From the NCBI RefSeq assembly GCF_013425765.1, contig NZ_JACCJZ010000004.1, forward strand, positions 124,001 through 188,000: a DNA stretch of 64,000 nt, given 5' to 3'. The stretch's first letter is position 1. Each line of letters starts with the position of its first letter. A program made the position numbers and the translations under genes. The stretch is from Luteimonas deserti. GTDB lineage: Bacteria; Pseudomonadota; Gammaproteobacteria; Xanthomonadales; Xanthomonadaceae. Positions 36,833 to 45,710 of the stretch are shown here, one piece after another. The notes beneath the pieces were generated by a model. That model saw only the letters and a program-made list of their open reading frames with translations, had not been told where the DNA came from and made no database searches.

Positions 36833-37465
36833 ATGAAGACCGTGCTGGTGGCCAGTTCCAAGGGCGGGGTCGGCAAGACGACGATCGCGACCCATCTCGC
36901 CGCGCAGGCCGCCCTGGGCGGCGAGCCTACGGTGCTGGTCGACGCCGACCCGCAGCAGTCGTCCACGCGCTGGGCCGAACGTCGGGCCGGTCTGGAAAGC
37001 GCGGTGCTGCCGATCGACGGCAGCGTCCGCCACCGCAAGGTGCTCGCGGCGATTCCCGACGGCACACGTCGTGTGGTCGTCGACGCCGCGGCGGGCGCCA
37101 TGGCCGACGATCTTGACGCCTATCTCGAGCAGGCCGATGCGGTGGTGGTGCCGGTACTGCCGTCGGCCCTCGACATCGACGCCACCGTAGGCTTCCTCAA
37201 CTCCCTCGCCAAACACCCGGCCGTGCGCCGCGGCCAGACCCGCGTGGGCCTGGTCGCCAACCGCATGCGGCCCTGGACCAACGCCTCGCAGCAGGCCCTG
37301 GCGCTGCTGGAACAATGGCCCTATCCGGTGGTCGCCCAGCTGCGCGACAGCCAGGCCTACGTGATGCTGGTCGGACTGGGGCGCAGCCTGTTCGACTACC
37401 ATTCGGCCCAGGTTCGCGACCACCAGGCCGACTGGGCGCCGCTGCTGAAATGGCTGAAGAAGTGA
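36833..37465 (+). CDS. ParA/MinD-family ATPase
   Basis: A 210-residue P-loop ATPase. The deviant Walker A KGGVGKTT (residues 10-17) is at the very start, with VDADPQQSSTRWAERR and VVVDAAAGAMADDLD (Walker B/A' region) next, then VVPVLPSALDIDA. There is no N-terminal helix-turn-helix and no ParB gene beside it, so it belongs to the small orphan ParA type and is not a plasmid partition locus. It may position a cellular cargo. It heads a run of four plus-strand genes with short gaps (43 bp to sixA). Confidence 0.88.
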   Translation: MKTVLVASSKGGVGKTTIATHLAAQAALGGEPTVLVDADPQQSSTRWAERRAGLESAVLPIDGSVRHRKVLAAIPDGTRRVVVDAAAGAMADDLDAYLEQADAVVVPVLPSALDIDATVGFLNSLAKHPAVRRGQTRVGLVANRMRPWTNASQQALALLEQWPYPVVAQLRDSQAYVMLVGLGRSLFDYHSAQVRDHQADWAPLLKWLKK

Positions 37466-37508
37466 CCGAGTCCGCCCCGCCCAGTCCCCGACAAGAGCAC
37501 CTTGGCCC

Positions 37509-37985
37509 ATGCGCGAACTGATCCTGCTCCGCCACGCCCATGCCGACCCCGCCGTGCCCGGCCAGGCCGACATCGATCGCCCCCTGTCGGCCGAGGGCCT
37601 GGCCGAAGCCGAGGCCGCCGGCCGCTGGCTGCGCGAGAACGGCCTGATTCCCGACTGCGTGCTGTGTTCGCCGGCGCGCCGCACCCGCGAGACGCTGGAG
37701 GCGGTGCTGGGCATCATCGGCTACGTCGACCAGCGCCTGGAGCCGGGCATCTACGAGGCGACCTCCGGCACGCTGGCCGCGCTCGCCGACGAGCACGCGG
37801 AGGTCGGTCGCCTGCTGATGGTCGGCCACAACCCCGGGCTCGAACGTCTCGCCGCGCTGCTCCACAGCGGCCAGACGGGGGAATACCGCGGCATGCCGCC
37901 GGGGGGCATCGCCGTGCTCGACCTGCGCGACGCGGCCCAGATCGAGCCCGGCGCAGCCGAACTGTCGGCGTTCTGGTGGCCCTAG
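37509..37985 (+). CDS. sixA: Phosphohistidine phosphatase SixA
   Basis: A 158-residue histidine phosphatase. The catalytic His9 lies in LLRHA at the N-terminus; LSPARRTRETLE-type (here CSPARRTRETLE) and GHNPGLE with the second catalytic His are in place. SixA removes phosphate from His-containing phosphotransfer domains such as those of ArcB, or from PTS proteins. The length matches. It follows parA by 43 bp. Confidence 0.92.
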   Translation: MRELILLRHAHADPAVPGQADIDRPLSAEGLAEAEAAGRWLRENGLIPDCVLCSPARRTRETLEAVLGIIGYVDQRLEPGIYEATSGTLAALADEHAEVGRLLMVGHNPGLERLAALLHSGQTGEYRGMPPGGIAVLDLRDAAQIEPGAAELSAFWWP

Positions 37986-38002
37986 CGCGCACAGCCGGGC
38001 CC

Positions 38003-38638
38003 GTGTCGATCGCTTCCTGCCGCTCCGTCGCCGGTGTCGCGGCGAGGCACTGGCGCCGCCGTGCCCGGCACGTGCTCGGCGTGGCGCTGGGTCTGTGCCT
38101 GTCGGGCGCGCTGGGCCAGGCCGCGGCCCAGCCCGGGCCGCCCGAGCGGACGCTCGATACCGCACGCTCGAAGATCGGCTTCAGCCTGCGCACGCGCTGG
38201 GGCCAGCAGCTCGAGGGCCGGTTTCCCGAATGGTCGGGGACGATCGTCACCCTGCCGGGCGGTGATCACCAGGTCCGCCTGGTGCTGGTGACGGGCGGGG
38301 TCGAGATCGAGGAAAGCCGCAGCTACACGCGGATCACCCGGGGCCCCGGCTTCTTCGACGTCGAGCGCCATCCCGAGGCGCGTTTCGTGTCCGATCCCTA
38401 TCCGGTGGCCCTGTTGCGCGACGGTGGCGAGATGACCGGGGTGCTCAGCATCCGTGGCGTGCGCCAGCGCGAGTCCTTCCGCATCGCGCCCGCCGGCTGC
38501 GCACGGCCGGCAGTGGACTGCGACGTCACGGGCGAAGGTGACATCCGACGCAGCCGCTACGCGATGGACCGCTGGGGCTACGCACTGTCGGACCAGGTCC
38601 GCTTCACGCTGCGGATCCGGGCATCGGGGCCCGATTGA
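38003..38638 (+). CDS. YceI-family periplasmic protein
   Basis: A 211-residue exported lipocalin-like protein. After a basic start, a hydrophobic stretch (VLGVALGLCLSGALGQAAAQ) makes a signal peptide. The YceI fold follows: LDTARSKIGFSLRTRWGQQLEGRF, then IEESRSYTRITRGPGFFDVERHPEARFVS and SIRGVRQRESF. YceI proteins bind isoprenoid-type lipids. The GTG at 38003 is an estimate; other GTG starts exist upstream overlapping sixA. Its stop overlaps the next gene's start (TGATG), so the two are coupled. Confidence 0.82.
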   Translation: MSIASCRSVAGVAARHWRRRARHVLGVALGLCLSGALGQAAAQPGPPERTLDTARSKIGFSLRTRWGQQLEGRFPEWSGTIVTLPGGDHQVRLVLVTGGVEIEESRSYTRITRGPGFFDVERHPEARFVSDPYPVALLRDGGEMTGVLSIRGVRQRESFRIAPAGCARPAVDCDVTGEGDIRRSRYAMDRWGYALSDQVRFTLRIRASGPD

Positions 38639-40587
38639 TGCGCGGGTGGCGACGTTCGATCGTGCTGGCGCTCGCGCTGGCCACGACCGCCTGCACCACG
38701 CTCTCGCCCGCGCGGCGCGACGCGGCGGCGCATATCGCGGTCGCCGCGCGCGAGACCGCCGTGGTCTGCGAACGTGCCGACGCCTGCGCGACCCCGTCGC
38801 CGCTGCGCGCGCTGGGCATCGACGCGCTGGCGCGCAGCACGCCCGAGTCTCCGCGCCACCACGCGGTCCTGCTCGAGTACGGCCAGGACGCGCTGCTCGC
38901 GCGGCTGGACCTGATCCGCGGCGCCCAGCGCACGATCGATCTGCAGACCTACATCTTCGACGAGGACGACGCCGGACATCTGGTGCTCGAGGAACTGCTG
39001 GCCGCCGCGCGGCGCGGCGTCCAGGTGCGCCTGCTCATCGACCAGCTCTCGGCGATGCGCACCGTCGAAACCCTGTCGGCGCTGGCGGGCAGTCACACCA
39101 ATTTCGAGTTGCGCATCTACAACCCCGTCCTCGGCCGCGCGCGGATCAGCTATCCGCGCTACGTGATCGCGGCCGCGTGCTGCTGGCGCCGGCTCAACCA
39201 GCGCATGCACAGCAAGTCGCTGGTCGTCGACGGCCTGGTCGGCATCACCGGCGGGCGGAACTACCAGGACAGCTATTTCGACTGGAGCGACAGCTTCAAT
39301 TTCCGCGACCGCGACGTGCTGGTGGCCGGTCCCGTGGTCGCGGCGATGGCCGAGAACTTCCTCGCGTTCTGGCATGCGCCGCTGAGCACCCCGGCCGAGC
39401 AGCTCACCGACGTCGGCCGACAGCTGCTGCGCGCGGGGGTGCCCGAGGTGTCGTTCCGCGACTACGCGCGACCCGGACGGGTCGAGGCGATCTCGGCAGA
39501 CGCTGCCGACACCGCCCTGGTCGAGCGCCGCCTGGCCGCCGCCGCCATCGAGGTGGGGCCGGTGGAGTTCATCGGCGACCTGCCGGCCAAGCATCGGCGC
39601 GACCGCGAAGCCGCGCAGGCGGCCATCACCGCGACGCCGCGGTTGCGCGCGCTGATCGAGTCGGCCGACGACGAAGTGTTGCTGCAGACGCCCTACCTCG
39701 TGCTGTCACGGCCGGCCGAACAGACCTTCGCCGGCCTGCGCGACCGGCCCGCACCGCCGCGGGTCGTGGTCTCGACCAACAGCCTGGCCGCCACCGACTC
39801 CTTCATCACCTACGCCCTGTCGTACAAGTACAAGCGCCGCCACCTGCGCGACCTCGGGTTCCAGATCTACGAGTACAAACCGTTTCCGGAGAACGCACCG
39901 ATCGATCTCGACGCGACCGGCGCCGTCGGCATCTCGTGGAACGCCGACGGCAGCGTCGATCTCGACGCCCCTCGCGCCACACGCGCGGGCCGTGGGGGCG
40001 AGGCCGCGGAAGCCGAAGCGCGCAGCCCGCTGCCCTCGCCGCTGACCCGCGAGTACGCCGCGCTGCGCTATGCGGGCATCGGGGTGAACCGGCGCGTACC
40101 GCTCAACCGCGCCGGCGTGCGCATGGGCCTGCACGCCAAATCCCTGGTGATCGACGAACGTGTCGGCGTCGTGGGGACCCACAACTTCGACCCGCGCGGG
40201 GACAATCTCAACACCGAGAACGCGATCGTCATCGAGCATCCAGCCTTCGCGCGCACGCTCGCAGCGAGCATCCGCCGCGACATCTCGCCGGCCAATGCCT
40301 GGACTATCGCGCCGCGCGACCGGCCGGCCGTGCTTCCGGGCGTGGACTATTCGATGGCCAAGGTGTCCGAGCGTCTGCCGCTGTTCGATCTGTGGCCGAC
40401 GCGCTACGCCACCAGCTACGAGTTCCAGCCCGGACCGGACTGTCCCGAGCCGCTGCCGCCTGACGCGCCGGGGTTCCGCGAGTGCTACGCGCCGGTGGGC
40501 GATTTTCCCGAGGTCAGCCTGGGATTCCGCAGCGTGCTGACCCGCATCTTCACCGCGTTCGGCGCGGGGCTCGTGCCGATCCTCTAG
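38638..40587 (+). CDS. Phospholipase D / cardiolipin synthase-like lipoprotein
   Basis: A 649-residue protein of the PLD superfamily. The signal ends ATTAC (a probable lipobox), so it is likely anchored in the envelope. Two HKD catalytic motifs are intact: HSKSLVVD...GGRN in the first half and HAKSLVID...GTHNFDPRG in the second. That makes a full two-lobe enzyme acting on phospholipids (cardiolipin synthesis or hydrolysis). About 60 residues follow the second lobe. Its ATG overlaps the YceI stop by one base. Lipid binding by YceI and lipid chemistry here may be linked; this is inference. Confidence 0.88.
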   Translation: MRGWRRSIVLALALATTACTTLSPARRDAAAHIAVAARETAVVCERADACATPSPLRALGIDALARSTPESPRHHAVLLEYGQDALLARLDLIRGAQRTIDLQTYIFDEDDAGHLVLEELLAAARRGVQVRLLIDQLSAMRTVETLSALAGSHTNFELRIYNPVLGRARISYPRYVIAAACCWRRLNQRMHSKSLVVDGLVGITGGRNYQDSYFDWSDSFNFRDRDVLVAGPVVAAMAENFLAFWHAPLSTPAEQLTDVGRQLLRAGVPEVSFRDYARPGRVEAISADAADTALVERRLAAAAIEVGPVEFIGDLPAKHRRDREAAQAAITATPRLRALIESADDEVLLQTPYLVLSRPAEQTFAGLRDRPAPPRVVVSTNSLAATDSFITYALSYKYKRRHLRDLGFQIYEYKPFPENAPIDLDATGAVGISWNADGSVDLDAPRATRAGRGGEAAEAEARSPLPSPLTREYAALRYAGIGVNRRVPLNRAGVRMGLHAKSLVIDERVGVVGTHNFDPRGDNLNTENAIVIEHPAFARTLAASIRRDISPANAWTIAPRDRPAVLPGVDYSMAKVSERLPLFDLWPTRYATSYEFQPGPDCPEPLPPDAPGFRECYAPVGDFPEVSLGFRSVLTRIFTAFGAGLVPIL

Positions 40588-40888
40588 GCCACGCGCGTCG
40601 TCGTCGCCCGGGTCCGGCGCGGATCGCCGCGTCCGGGACACGGCGCAGGCGACGGGACACATGACCCCGCAACCGCAGGCCGATCGCCCGCGCGGCCTCC
40701 AGCTGCTGACGCATGCGACGGACCCGATCCCGCGCGACCGCCTCCCCACCCGCGCGAGCGGATGCTCCACGTCGTCGGCAAGCGGGTGCGCGAAGCTTCG
40801 TTTCCGGGGCCCGGCGCGTCGGGTGCGCCCATCGGGACGCCAGGCGACATGGGCCGGCCGTGCGCGACCAGCCACCGCCCCGCACCGC
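40588..40888. other. 301-bp spacer between convergent genes
   Basis: It lies between the stops of the PLD and rmuC genes. It is GC-rich with no gene, repeat or T-tract terminator recognised. Confidence 0.45.
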
Positions 40889-42322
40889 TCAACCGGGCGA
40901 CGGCGTCTCGTCGTCGAGCGTTTCGCCCAGCAGCGCCTGCGCGTCCGGGGCCGGCAGGGACTCCACCCCGCGCAGCTGGCGTTCGATCGCACGGGTGCGC
41001 ACGCCTGCGGATTTCAGGCTGTTCTGCACGGTGTCGAGCTGGCCGGTGGCCTTTTCGAGCACGGTGGCGAACTTGCCGAACTCGGTCTTCACCGCACCCA
41101 GCACCTGCCAGACCTCACTCGAGCGCTTCTCGATGGCCAGCGTGCGGAATCCCATCTGCAGACTGTTGAGCAGCGCGGTGATCGTGGTCGGACCGGCGAC
41201 CACGATGCGGTGCTCGCGTTGCAGCAGATCGATCAGGCCGGCGCGGCGGATGACCTCCGCATACAGGCCTTCGGTCGGCAGGAACATCACCGCGAAGTCG
41301 GTGGTGTGCGGCGGGCACACGTACTTCTCGCAGATCGACCTGGCCTGGACGCGGATCGCCCGTTCGAGCTGCGCGGTGGTGCTGCGCACGGCCTCGACAT
41401 CGCCCTGCTCCTGGGCGTCGAGCAGGCGCTCGTAGTCCTCGCGGGGAAATTTGGCGTCGACCGGCAGCCAGACCACGCTGCCGTCGTCGGCGCGGCCGGG
41501 CAGGCGGATCGCGAAGTCCACGGCCTCGCCGCTGTCGGGCTTGACCCGCACGCTGCGCGCGTACTGCTCGGACGTGAGGGTCTGCTCGAGGATATTGTCC
41601 AGCTGCACCTCGCCCCATCCGCCCCGGTTCTTGACATTGCTCAGCACGCGCTTGAGATCGCCCACGCCGGTGGCCAGCTGCTGCATTTCGCCGAGCCCGC
41701 GCTGCACCTGTTCGAGACGCTCGGAGACGAGCTTGAAGGACGCGCCGAGGCGGGCCTCCAGCGTGGACTGGAGTTTCTCGTCCACGGTCTCGCGCATCTG
41801 TTCGAGCTTGGCCGCATTGTCGGTCTGCAGCCGCTGCAGCTGCTGCTCGAGCGTCGCGCGCATCTCGCCGATGCGCTGCTCGTTGCGCTGGGTCAGTTCG
41901 GTCAGGCGCGCACCCAGCGCATCGGCGAAGCGCTGCTGCTGGTCCGCACCTTCCATGCGCGCCTTGCGCGCGTCCTCGCCCAATGCGGCACGCAACACGT
42001 CGAGGCGCTCGTCGGTGGTGCGGGTGAAGCTGTCGAGCCGCTGGTCCGTGCGCAGCGTGAATTCGTCCAGACGCTGGTCGGTGCGCGCCGCCACGCTCTG
42101 CAGCTGGGCGCCGAAGGCATCGGTGCGCTGCGCCTGCGCCAGGGCGAAGGCATCGAGCTGCGCACGCAGTTCGCCGCGGCCCTCGCGCTGTTCGTCGCGC
42201 AACGCACGCTCGAGCACGTCGCCGCCGTGGTCGGTGCGCCGCAGTACGAGGACGACGAGCAGCCCGGTCGCGACGGCCGACAGCAACAGGATCAGGGCGA
42301 GCAGGACGAGCGTGGTGTTCAT
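40889..42322 (-). CDS. rmuC: DNA recombination protein RmuC
   Basis: A 477-residue protein: one N-terminal TM helix (about 5-27), a coiled-coil of some 170 residues with heptads (ERALRDEQREGRGELRAQLDAF ... MRATLEQQLQRLQ) and the RmuC nuclease-like domain (SNVKNRGGWGEVQLDNILEQ, LPVDAKFPREDYERL, ICEKYVCPPHTTDFAVMFLPTE, GPTTITALLNSLQMGF). In E. coli it limits inversion at short repeats and may be a membrane-tethered nuclease. The length matches. It is a single gene. Confidence 0.93.
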   Translation of the reverse strand: MNTTLVLLALILLLSAVATGLLVVLVLRRTDHGGDVLERALRDEQREGRGELRAQLDAFALAQAQRTDAFGAQLQSVAARTDQRLDEFTLRTDQRLDSFTRTTDERLDVLRAALGEDARKARMEGADQQQRFADALGARLTELTQRNEQRIGEMRATLEQQLQRLQTDNAAKLEQMRETVDEKLQSTLEARLGASFKLVSERLEQVQRGLGEMQQLATGVGDLKRVLSNVKNRGGWGEVQLDNILEQTLTSEQYARSVRVKPDSGEAVDFAIRLPGRADDGSVVWLPVDAKFPREDYERLLDAQEQGDVEAVRSTTAQLERAIRVQARSICEKYVCPPHTTDFAVMFLPTEGLYAEVIRRAGLIDLLQREHRIVVAGPTTITALLNSLQMGFRTLAIEKRSSEVWQVLGAVKTEFGKFATVLEKATGQLDTVQNSLKSAGVRTRAIERQLRGVESLPAPDAQALLGETLDDETPSPG

Positions 42323-42659
42323 CCGGTGATTCTAGCGGGCGCCGTCTCAGCGGCTGCGCCTGATGCGAAACTCGAACGGCGGATCGAACCCGGGGCGCCT
42401 GCGATGCAACGCATCGGCCCGGTCGACCGGGTGAGACAGCGGTGCATCCGGGCGATGACGGCGACGGGTCGCGGACTGGGGCTGGTCGGAGCGGGCGTAC
42501 CCGGCACGATCCATCCCTTCGCCACCGATGCGTGGCGCCCGCGCCGGGCGTATCGGTGTCGTGGTGGCGGTCTGCCCGTCCGCGGCATCGGCCTGCCGGT
42601 GCCGATGAACCCATCGCGCCGCGCACAAACTGACCCGCGCCCCTCCACTGGAGACTCCG
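42323..42659. other. 337-bp promoter-bearing spacer
   Basis: A divergent region between rmuC and the DUF1653 gene. No small gene or RNA was recognised; promoters for both sides must lie here. Confidence 0.45.
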
Positions 42660-42908
42660 ATGTCCGATCTGCCCGTATTGCCCGCACTCGCGCCCGGCCG
42701 CTACCGCCACTACAAGGGCCGCGATTACGACGTCATCGGCGTGGCGCGGCACAGCGAGACGCTGGAACCGGTGGTGGTCTACCGGCCGCTGTACGGCGAG
42801 GGCGCGCTGTGGGTGCGGCCCTATGCGATGTTCGTCGAGACCGTCGACGTCGATGGCGTGGAGGTGCTGCGCTTCGCACCGGTCTCCGCGTCCACGGCGC
42901 GCATGTAA
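42660..42908 (+). CDS. DUF1653 domain protein
   Basis: An 82-residue cytoplasmic protein. The DUF1653 core is clear: PGRYRHYKGRDYDVIGVARHSET, LEPVVVYRPLYGEGALWVRPYAMF. The family is a small beta-barrel of unknown function. The stop TAA overlaps the next ATG (TAATG), a sign of coupled translation with the VOC protein. tggaga precedes the start. Confidence 0.9.
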   Translation: MSDLPVLPALAPGRYRHYKGRDYDVIGVARHSETLEPVVVYRPLYGEGALWVRPYAMFVETVDVDGVEVLRFAPVSASTARM

Positions 42909-43306
42909 TGCACGGCACGCCGTCGATCACGCTGCGCCAGGTCGCCGTGACCGTGTCCGACGTCGATACCGCGCTCGGCTTCTATCGGGACGTGCTCGGT
43001 CTGACGTTCCTGTTCCGTGCCGGGCCCGGACTCGCATTTCTCGACGCCGCCGGCGTCCGCGTGATGCTGAGCACGCCGCAGGGCGCGGATGAACCCGGGC
43101 GCAACTCGGTGCTGTACTTCGGCGTGCGCGACATCGTCGCCACGTTCGAGGCGTGCGTGACCCGCGGTGCGACCGCGGAACGCGCCCCCGCACTCGCTGC
43201 ACAGATGCCCGACCACGCGCTGTGGATCGGTTTCCTGCGTGATCCCGATGGCAACCTGGTCGGGTTGATGGAAGAGGTGGGCGGGGAGGCGAGCGACGCC
43301 GGTTGA
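42908..43306 (+). CDS. VOC (glyoxalase/dioxygenase) family protein
   Basis: A 132-residue one-module-pair VOC protein. VAVTVSDVDTALGFYRDVLGLTFLF begins the first beta-alpha-beta unit and FLRDPDGNLVGLMEEV ends the second with the conserved metal-ligand Glu. Members include glyoxalase I and fosfomycin-resistance enzymes; the substrate here is unknown. It is translationally coupled to DUF1653. A damaged copy of its 3' end lies about 1.3 kb downstream. Confidence 0.88.
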   Translation: MHGTPSITLRQVAVTVSDVDTALGFYRDVLGLTFLFRAGPGLAFLDAAGVRVMLSTPQGADEPGRNSVLYFGVRDIVATFEACVTRGATAERAPALAAQMPDHALWIGFLRDPDGNLVGLMEEVGGEASDAG

Positions 43307-43359
43307 GCTCACCCGGCCGGCGTGCAATATTCGCGCGCAGGCCAGGGAGAGGTTGGACG

Positions 43360-44499
43360 ATGCGGAGCATTCTGTTGCGCGGCGCCGCGCTCGCGGTTTC
43401 CTTCACTCTGCTGGCGGCTTGCCGCAGCGAACCGCGGCAGTCTGCGCCGCCGGCAACGTTGCCTGCTGTCCCGCAATCGACGGCCCCGCGCGTCGATTCC
43501 GGCACGTTCGCCGGCGCGCCCTGGCGTTTCGAGATTCCCACCGACTGGAATGGCGAACTTGTCGTGCTGCTGCACGGCTATGAGCCACGCGGCGTGCCGC
43601 GTGCCGACCCGTGGCCGGCGAACGAGGCGACGCCGCTGTTCCTCGCGCGCGGCTATGCGGTGGCCGAAAGCGGCTATGCATCCCAAGGCTGGGCAGTCGT
43701 CGAGGCGATCGCGGACAACGAGCGCCTCCGGGCATATGTCGTGAACCGTCACGCACCGCGACGCACGTGGCTGGTCGGCTTCTCGATGGGCGGGCAGATC
43801 GCGGTCGCGAGCCTGGAGCGGCACGGTGCGTCCTACGACGGCGCCCTGTCGCTGTGCGGCGCGAACGTACCGGCCACGCAGGTATTTGAAGACGCGCTGC
43901 GCTCGCTGGTGGCGTTCGATTATTTCTTCCCCGACGCGGGCCTTCCCGGCGCCGGCCTGTCCGATCCCAAGGCGGCACCGCTCGACGACCTGCCGGCCGA
44001 CCAGATCGCATTGATGCAGACCGTCGGCACGGCGCTGGCGACCAACCCCGCGGCCGCGGCTACGCTGGCACAGGCACTGGAGGTATCTACCGACGGTCTG
44101 GTCGGCGCACTCAGCCTGCACGCACTGCTGCTGCGCGAGATGACCGTGCGCGCAGGCGGTCTGCCGGTCGACAATCGCGAGACCGTCTACAGCGGGTTCG
44201 GTGACGATGCAGCGTTCAACGCCGGCGTGCGCCGGTATCCCGCGGATGCGCAGGCCGCGTCGTACCTCGCAGGTGTTGCAGATCTGCGCGGGACGATCGG
44301 CAAGCCGCTCGTCCTGCGCTACAACAGCGACGACCCGACGATCCCGCCGCGTTATCACGGCGTCTACCCCGCGCTGGCCGCCGAAGCTGGCCGTGCAGAC
44401 CGGATTACCGTCATGCCGCCTGCAGGTGAGGGGCACTGCGCGTTCGCCCCGGAACAGATGCTCGAAGCGTTCGACCTGCTGGTCCGGACTGCGGGCTGA
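43360..44499 (+). CDS. Alpha/beta-hydrolase lipoprotein
   Basis: A 379-residue lipoprotein (signal ends TLLAAC). The hydrolase fold shows GELVVLLHGYEPRG (oxyanion region), nucleophile Ser in GFSMGGQ, a likely Asp in RYNSDDPTIPP and His in GEGHCAF. The insert between Ser and Asp is mostly helical. It may cleave esters or peptides at the envelope; the substrate is unknown. ATG 43360 begins the signal. It lies between the VOC gene and a VOC relic. Confidence 0.85.
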   Translation: MRSILLRGAALAVSFTLLAACRSEPRQSAPPATLPAVPQSTAPRVDSGTFAGAPWRFEIPTDWNGELVVLLHGYEPRGVPRADPWPANEATPLFLARGYAVAESGYASQGWAVVEAIADNERLRAYVVNRHAPRRTWLVGFSMGGQIAVASLERHGASYDGALSLCGANVPATQVFEDALRSLVAFDYFFPDAGLPGAGLSDPKAAPLDDLPADQIALMQTVGTALATNPAAAATLAQALEVSTDGLVGALSLHALLLREMTVRAGGLPVDNRETVYSGFGDDAAFNAGVRRYPADAQAASYLAGVADLRGTIGKPLVLRYNSDDPTIPPRYHGVYPALAAEAGRADRITVMPPAGEGHCAFAPEQMLEAFDLLVRTAG

Positions 44500-44584
44500 G
44501 CGCAGACGGGGAAGCGCGCGCTTCCTGGCCGCGATCGATCAGTTCGCCACCGATGTTCGGTCTGTTCACTCGTGGCGTCGGCCT

Positions 44585-44672
44585 GCTGGCGACGATGACC
44601 GACCACGCTGCAGACCGCCTTCCTGCGCGTTCCGGAAGGCAGTCTGGTCGGACTGATGGAAGACATACGCGG
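44585..44672 (+). pseudogene. Relic of a second VOC gene (3' end)
   Basis: The stretch codes LATMTDHAAD then, one frame over, FLRVPEGSLVGLMEDIRG. This matches LAAQMPDHALWIG and FLRDPDGNLVGLMEEVGG at the end of the VOC protein at 42908. A short deletion shifts the frame and nothing upstream remains. It is likely left from a tandem duplication of the VOC gene. Confidence 0.65.
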
Positions 44673-44704
44673 GCATGCGCCGTGGGTCGGACCACCGCGC
44701 CCGC

Positions 44705-44733
44705 CCTGCCAGCGCACGATGCGCGCTGGCAGG
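44705..44733 (-). terminator. Hairpin after the outer-membrane protein gene
   Basis: A perfect 11-bp stem (cctgccagcgc / gcgctggcagg) with a 7-nt loop sits 9 bp past the stop of the minus-strand beta-barrel gene. There is no T-tract, so factor-dependent termination or RNA protection is as likely as intrinsic termination. Confidence 0.55.
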
Positions 44734-44742
44734 ACGTCGACA

Positions 44743-45528
44743 TCAGAAATCCCAGCGCGCCGACAGCGTCAGCGGCACCGAGAAGCGGCTGCCGGTGTCG
44801 TTGATCGACGCCAAGCCGAGGCCACCGATCGCGCTGTCGTCGTCCTTGAGGTCGCCGATGTAGCGCACGCCGCTGGCCAGGGTCACGCTGAAGCGCTCGC
44901 TCACCGGCATGAGCACGCCCACGTCCAACCCACCGGTGGGGACCCAGCCCGACGCGTAGAAGGGGGCGTCGGCGATGGTGATGCCTGCATCCGGAATCGA
45001 GAACGTCGCGCGGATCTCGTCGACGCGCACGGCGCCGGCGCGCGCGCCGACGAAGGGGCGTGCGTAGCCGGGCGTGCCGAAGTAGTAGCGGTAGCCGAGC
45101 TCGGCCGAAAGCGCCATGTAGTCGCCGAACGTGCCGAAGACCGGGAGCTCGGTGGCCAGCGCGGGCACGAAGGCCCCGCCCACCTGCACCGTGCCTTCGT
45201 CGGCCTCGGTCCGGCGCACCTGACCGAACAGCTCGGAGCGGTCGTCGAACGCATAGGCGAACTCCACGCCCACCGTGCCGGCCACGTCGTAGATGCGATC
45301 GTGGCCGCGGTCCCCGATGCGAAGCTCGGCGTTGATGCCGGTCAGCGCGGGGTTGAGCGGGCCGAGGTCGGGCACGGCGGCGATCGCGCCGTCGTGCACG
45401 TCGCCGCTGAGCGGGACGTCGATGCCGCCGACCAGCGACATCGAGAAACGGCCCGCCTCGGGGCCGGCGGCATGTGCGGTGGAGGCGGCGGCAAGGGCGA
45501 CAACGGGGACGATCAGCCATGTACGCAT
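44743..45528 (-). CDS. Outer-membrane beta-barrel protein
   Basis: A 261-residue exported protein. The signal peptide ends STAHAA. The mature chain alternates polar and hydrophobic residues in about eight to ten strands (FSMSLVGGID, VGVEFAYAF, ALSAELGYRYYFG, RPFVGARAGAVRV) and ends SARWDF, with a C-terminal Phe as the BAM complex prefers. No catalytic residues were seen. The role (porin, adhesin or structural) is unknown. Start ATG 45528. It is divergent from the sigma factor gene. Confidence 0.85.
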   Translation of the reverse strand: MRTWLIVPVVALAAASTAHAAGPEAGRFSMSLVGGIDVPLSGDVHDGAIAAVPDLGPLNPALTGINAELRIGDRGHDRIYDVAGTVGVEFAYAFDDRSELFGQVRRTEADEGTVQVGGAFVPALATELPVFGTFGDYMALSAELGYRYYFGTPGYARPFVGARAGAVRVDEIRATFSIPDAGITIADAPFYASGWVPTGGLDVGVLMPVSERFSVTLASGVRYIGDLKDDDSAIGGLGLASINDTGSRFSVPLTLSARWDF

Positions 45529-45710
45529 CGGGGACTCTCCGGACAGGGAACGAAAAGGGGGATGGCCGCGTCGTTCGTCGGCGGCGGTGTCCTGTACGCG
45601 CCCCGGGCCGGTTCGGATCCCGGGCGTGCCGGGGATCCATCCCGCCCCGCGGCACGTAGAGATGTCCATCAGCGCCCCCGCGGCCGCCTCACGTCACTCT
45701 CACCACTGCC

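Noticed and set aside
36833..37465. Plasmid-type partition locus
   Set aside because: ParA stands alone, with no ParB gene or iterated parS-like sites nearby.
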